Shown: piece after piece, positions 63,652 to 64,000 of the stretch
Layout: each line of letters starts with the position of its first letter
Position numbering within the stretch: the stretch's first letter is position 1
Origin: Amycolatopsis albispora
Lineage (GTDB): Bacteria; Actinomycetota; Actinomycetes; Mycobacteriales; Pseudonocardiaceae
DNA length: 64,000 nt
Reading direction: 5' to 3'
Assembly: GCF_003312875.1 (NCBI RefSeq)
Contig: NZ_CP015163.1
Span: 2,914,001-2,978,000 of the forward strand
The notes under the pieces: generated by a model
What the model saw: the letters and a program-made list of their open reading frames with translations, nothing else
The model's database searches: none
Told to the model about the DNA's origin: nothing
Made by a program: the position numbers and the translations under genes

Positions 63652-64000
63652 TTGACGCGCCGGGTTGTCCTCGCACTCGCGGTCGTGATGTGCACCGTGG
63701 CGGGTGCGTGCACCGCCGGGCCGTCCAACCGGCCGCCCGTGGTGGAGAACGACGGCCCGCTGCCGCCGGTCTCCCCCGCCACCGGCCCGCCCGCCACGCC
63801 CCCGCTGCCGCCGCTGGAGGAGCCGCGCGAGAACGGGGTCGAGTGGAAGGACTGCGCCGCCGACACCGGCAAGCGGCTCGGCGGCCAGCCGGTCCCGGCG
63901 AACCTGCAGGTCAGCTGCGGCCGGGTGTCCACACCGCTGGACGCGCCCGAACTGCCCGGCCGCGGCATTCTCCGGATCGACCTGCTCAAGGCGGGCACCG
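63652..64000 (+). CDS. Lipoprotein, probable secreted alpha/beta hydrolase (3'-truncated by window)
   Basis: The frame opens with TTG 63652, 8 nt after GAGGAG, and runs off the window end. The first residues, MTRRVVLALAVVMCTVAGAC, form a lipoprotein signal with lipobox VAGAC. A Pro-rich linker follows and then VEWKDCAADTGKRLGG and VPANLQVSCGRVSTPLD. The two Cys and WxxC pattern resemble the start of secreted tripeptidyl-aminopeptidase-type alpha/beta hydrolases of actinomycetes. The catalytic part is outside the window. Confidence 0.65.
   Translation, partial: MTRRVVLALAVVMCTVAGACTAGPSNRPPVVENDGPLPPVSPATGPPATPPLPPLEEPRENGVEWKDCAADTGKRLGGQPVPANLQVSCGRVSTPLDAPELPGRGILRIDLLKAGT

Overview
This 64-kb window is chromosomal DNA from a high-GC actinomycete. 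Codon use, GTG/TTG starts, frequent leaderless promoters, dense 4-bp start/stop overlaps, a DUF222-HNH endonuclease, LigC-type ligase and F420-type oxidoreductase all fit the Pseudonocardiaceae, and Amycolatopsis or a close relative is my best guess. No rRNA, tRNA, CRISPR array, prophage or insertion sequence was recognised.

Region 1 (1-24.4 kb) is a catabolic block. An esterase and an O-methyltransferase diverge from a five-gene oligopeptide-type ABC uptake operon that ends in an alpha/beta hydrolase. After an HNH endonuclease gene with decayed copies of its own 3' end come two paralogous aldo/keto reductases, an SDR, a YtcJ-type amidohydrolase, a zinc alcohol dehydrogenase and a second HSL-type esterase. 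Five copies of a 14-bp operator, TCTAC-N4-GTAGA, sit in the three divergent promoter regions of this part and suggest one regulon. A GMC oxidoreductase, an aldehyde dehydrogenase and a homoprotocatechuate-like meta-cleavage set follow: FAH-RraA fusion, GntR regulator, DapA-like aldolase, HpaE-like dehydrogenase and HpaD-like dioxygenase.

Region 2 (24.5-34.3 kb) encodes mostly exported or stand-alone proteins: an M15 peptidase, an I36-like inhibitor, a pentapeptide-repeat membrane protein, a PQQ-type sugar dehydrogenase, a GH18 chitinase with a ricin-type lectin domain, a DJ-1/PfpI protein, an epoxide hydrolase coupled to a GlxA-type AraC regulator, and a GT87 membrane glycosyltransferase. Two loci carry a palindromic or tandem repeat built on GAATGTGGCTTTCG.

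Region 3 (34.3-41 kb) is a translationally coupled NRPS-independent siderophore operon: PLP decarboxylase, N-monooxygenase, IucA/IucC synthetase and a glutamine-synthetase-family ligase, behind a DtxR/IdeR-type iron box. The usual acyltransferase gene is absent and a GS-like ligase closes the operon, which is the most unusual pathway arrangement in the window. A CrcB fluoride-channel pair follows.

Region 4 (41-52.7 kb) is ordinary metabolism and housekeeping: LLM oxidoreductase, S9 peptidase, PPK2, ornithine aminotransferase, DUF2252, GntR/UTRA, ABC-F, PAP2, ZapE and a RibD-like reductase.

Region 5 (52.7-64 kb) is envelope stress and signalling. An ECF sigma gene leads an Asp23/AmaP operon. 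A cytosolic 1459-residue hybrid histidine kinase with eight HAMP units, like fungal group III kinases, is coupled to a TPR protein that lacks a DNA-binding domain. A LuxR-type response regulator, a LigC-like ATP-dependent DNA ligase and the start of a lipoprotein gene complete the window.
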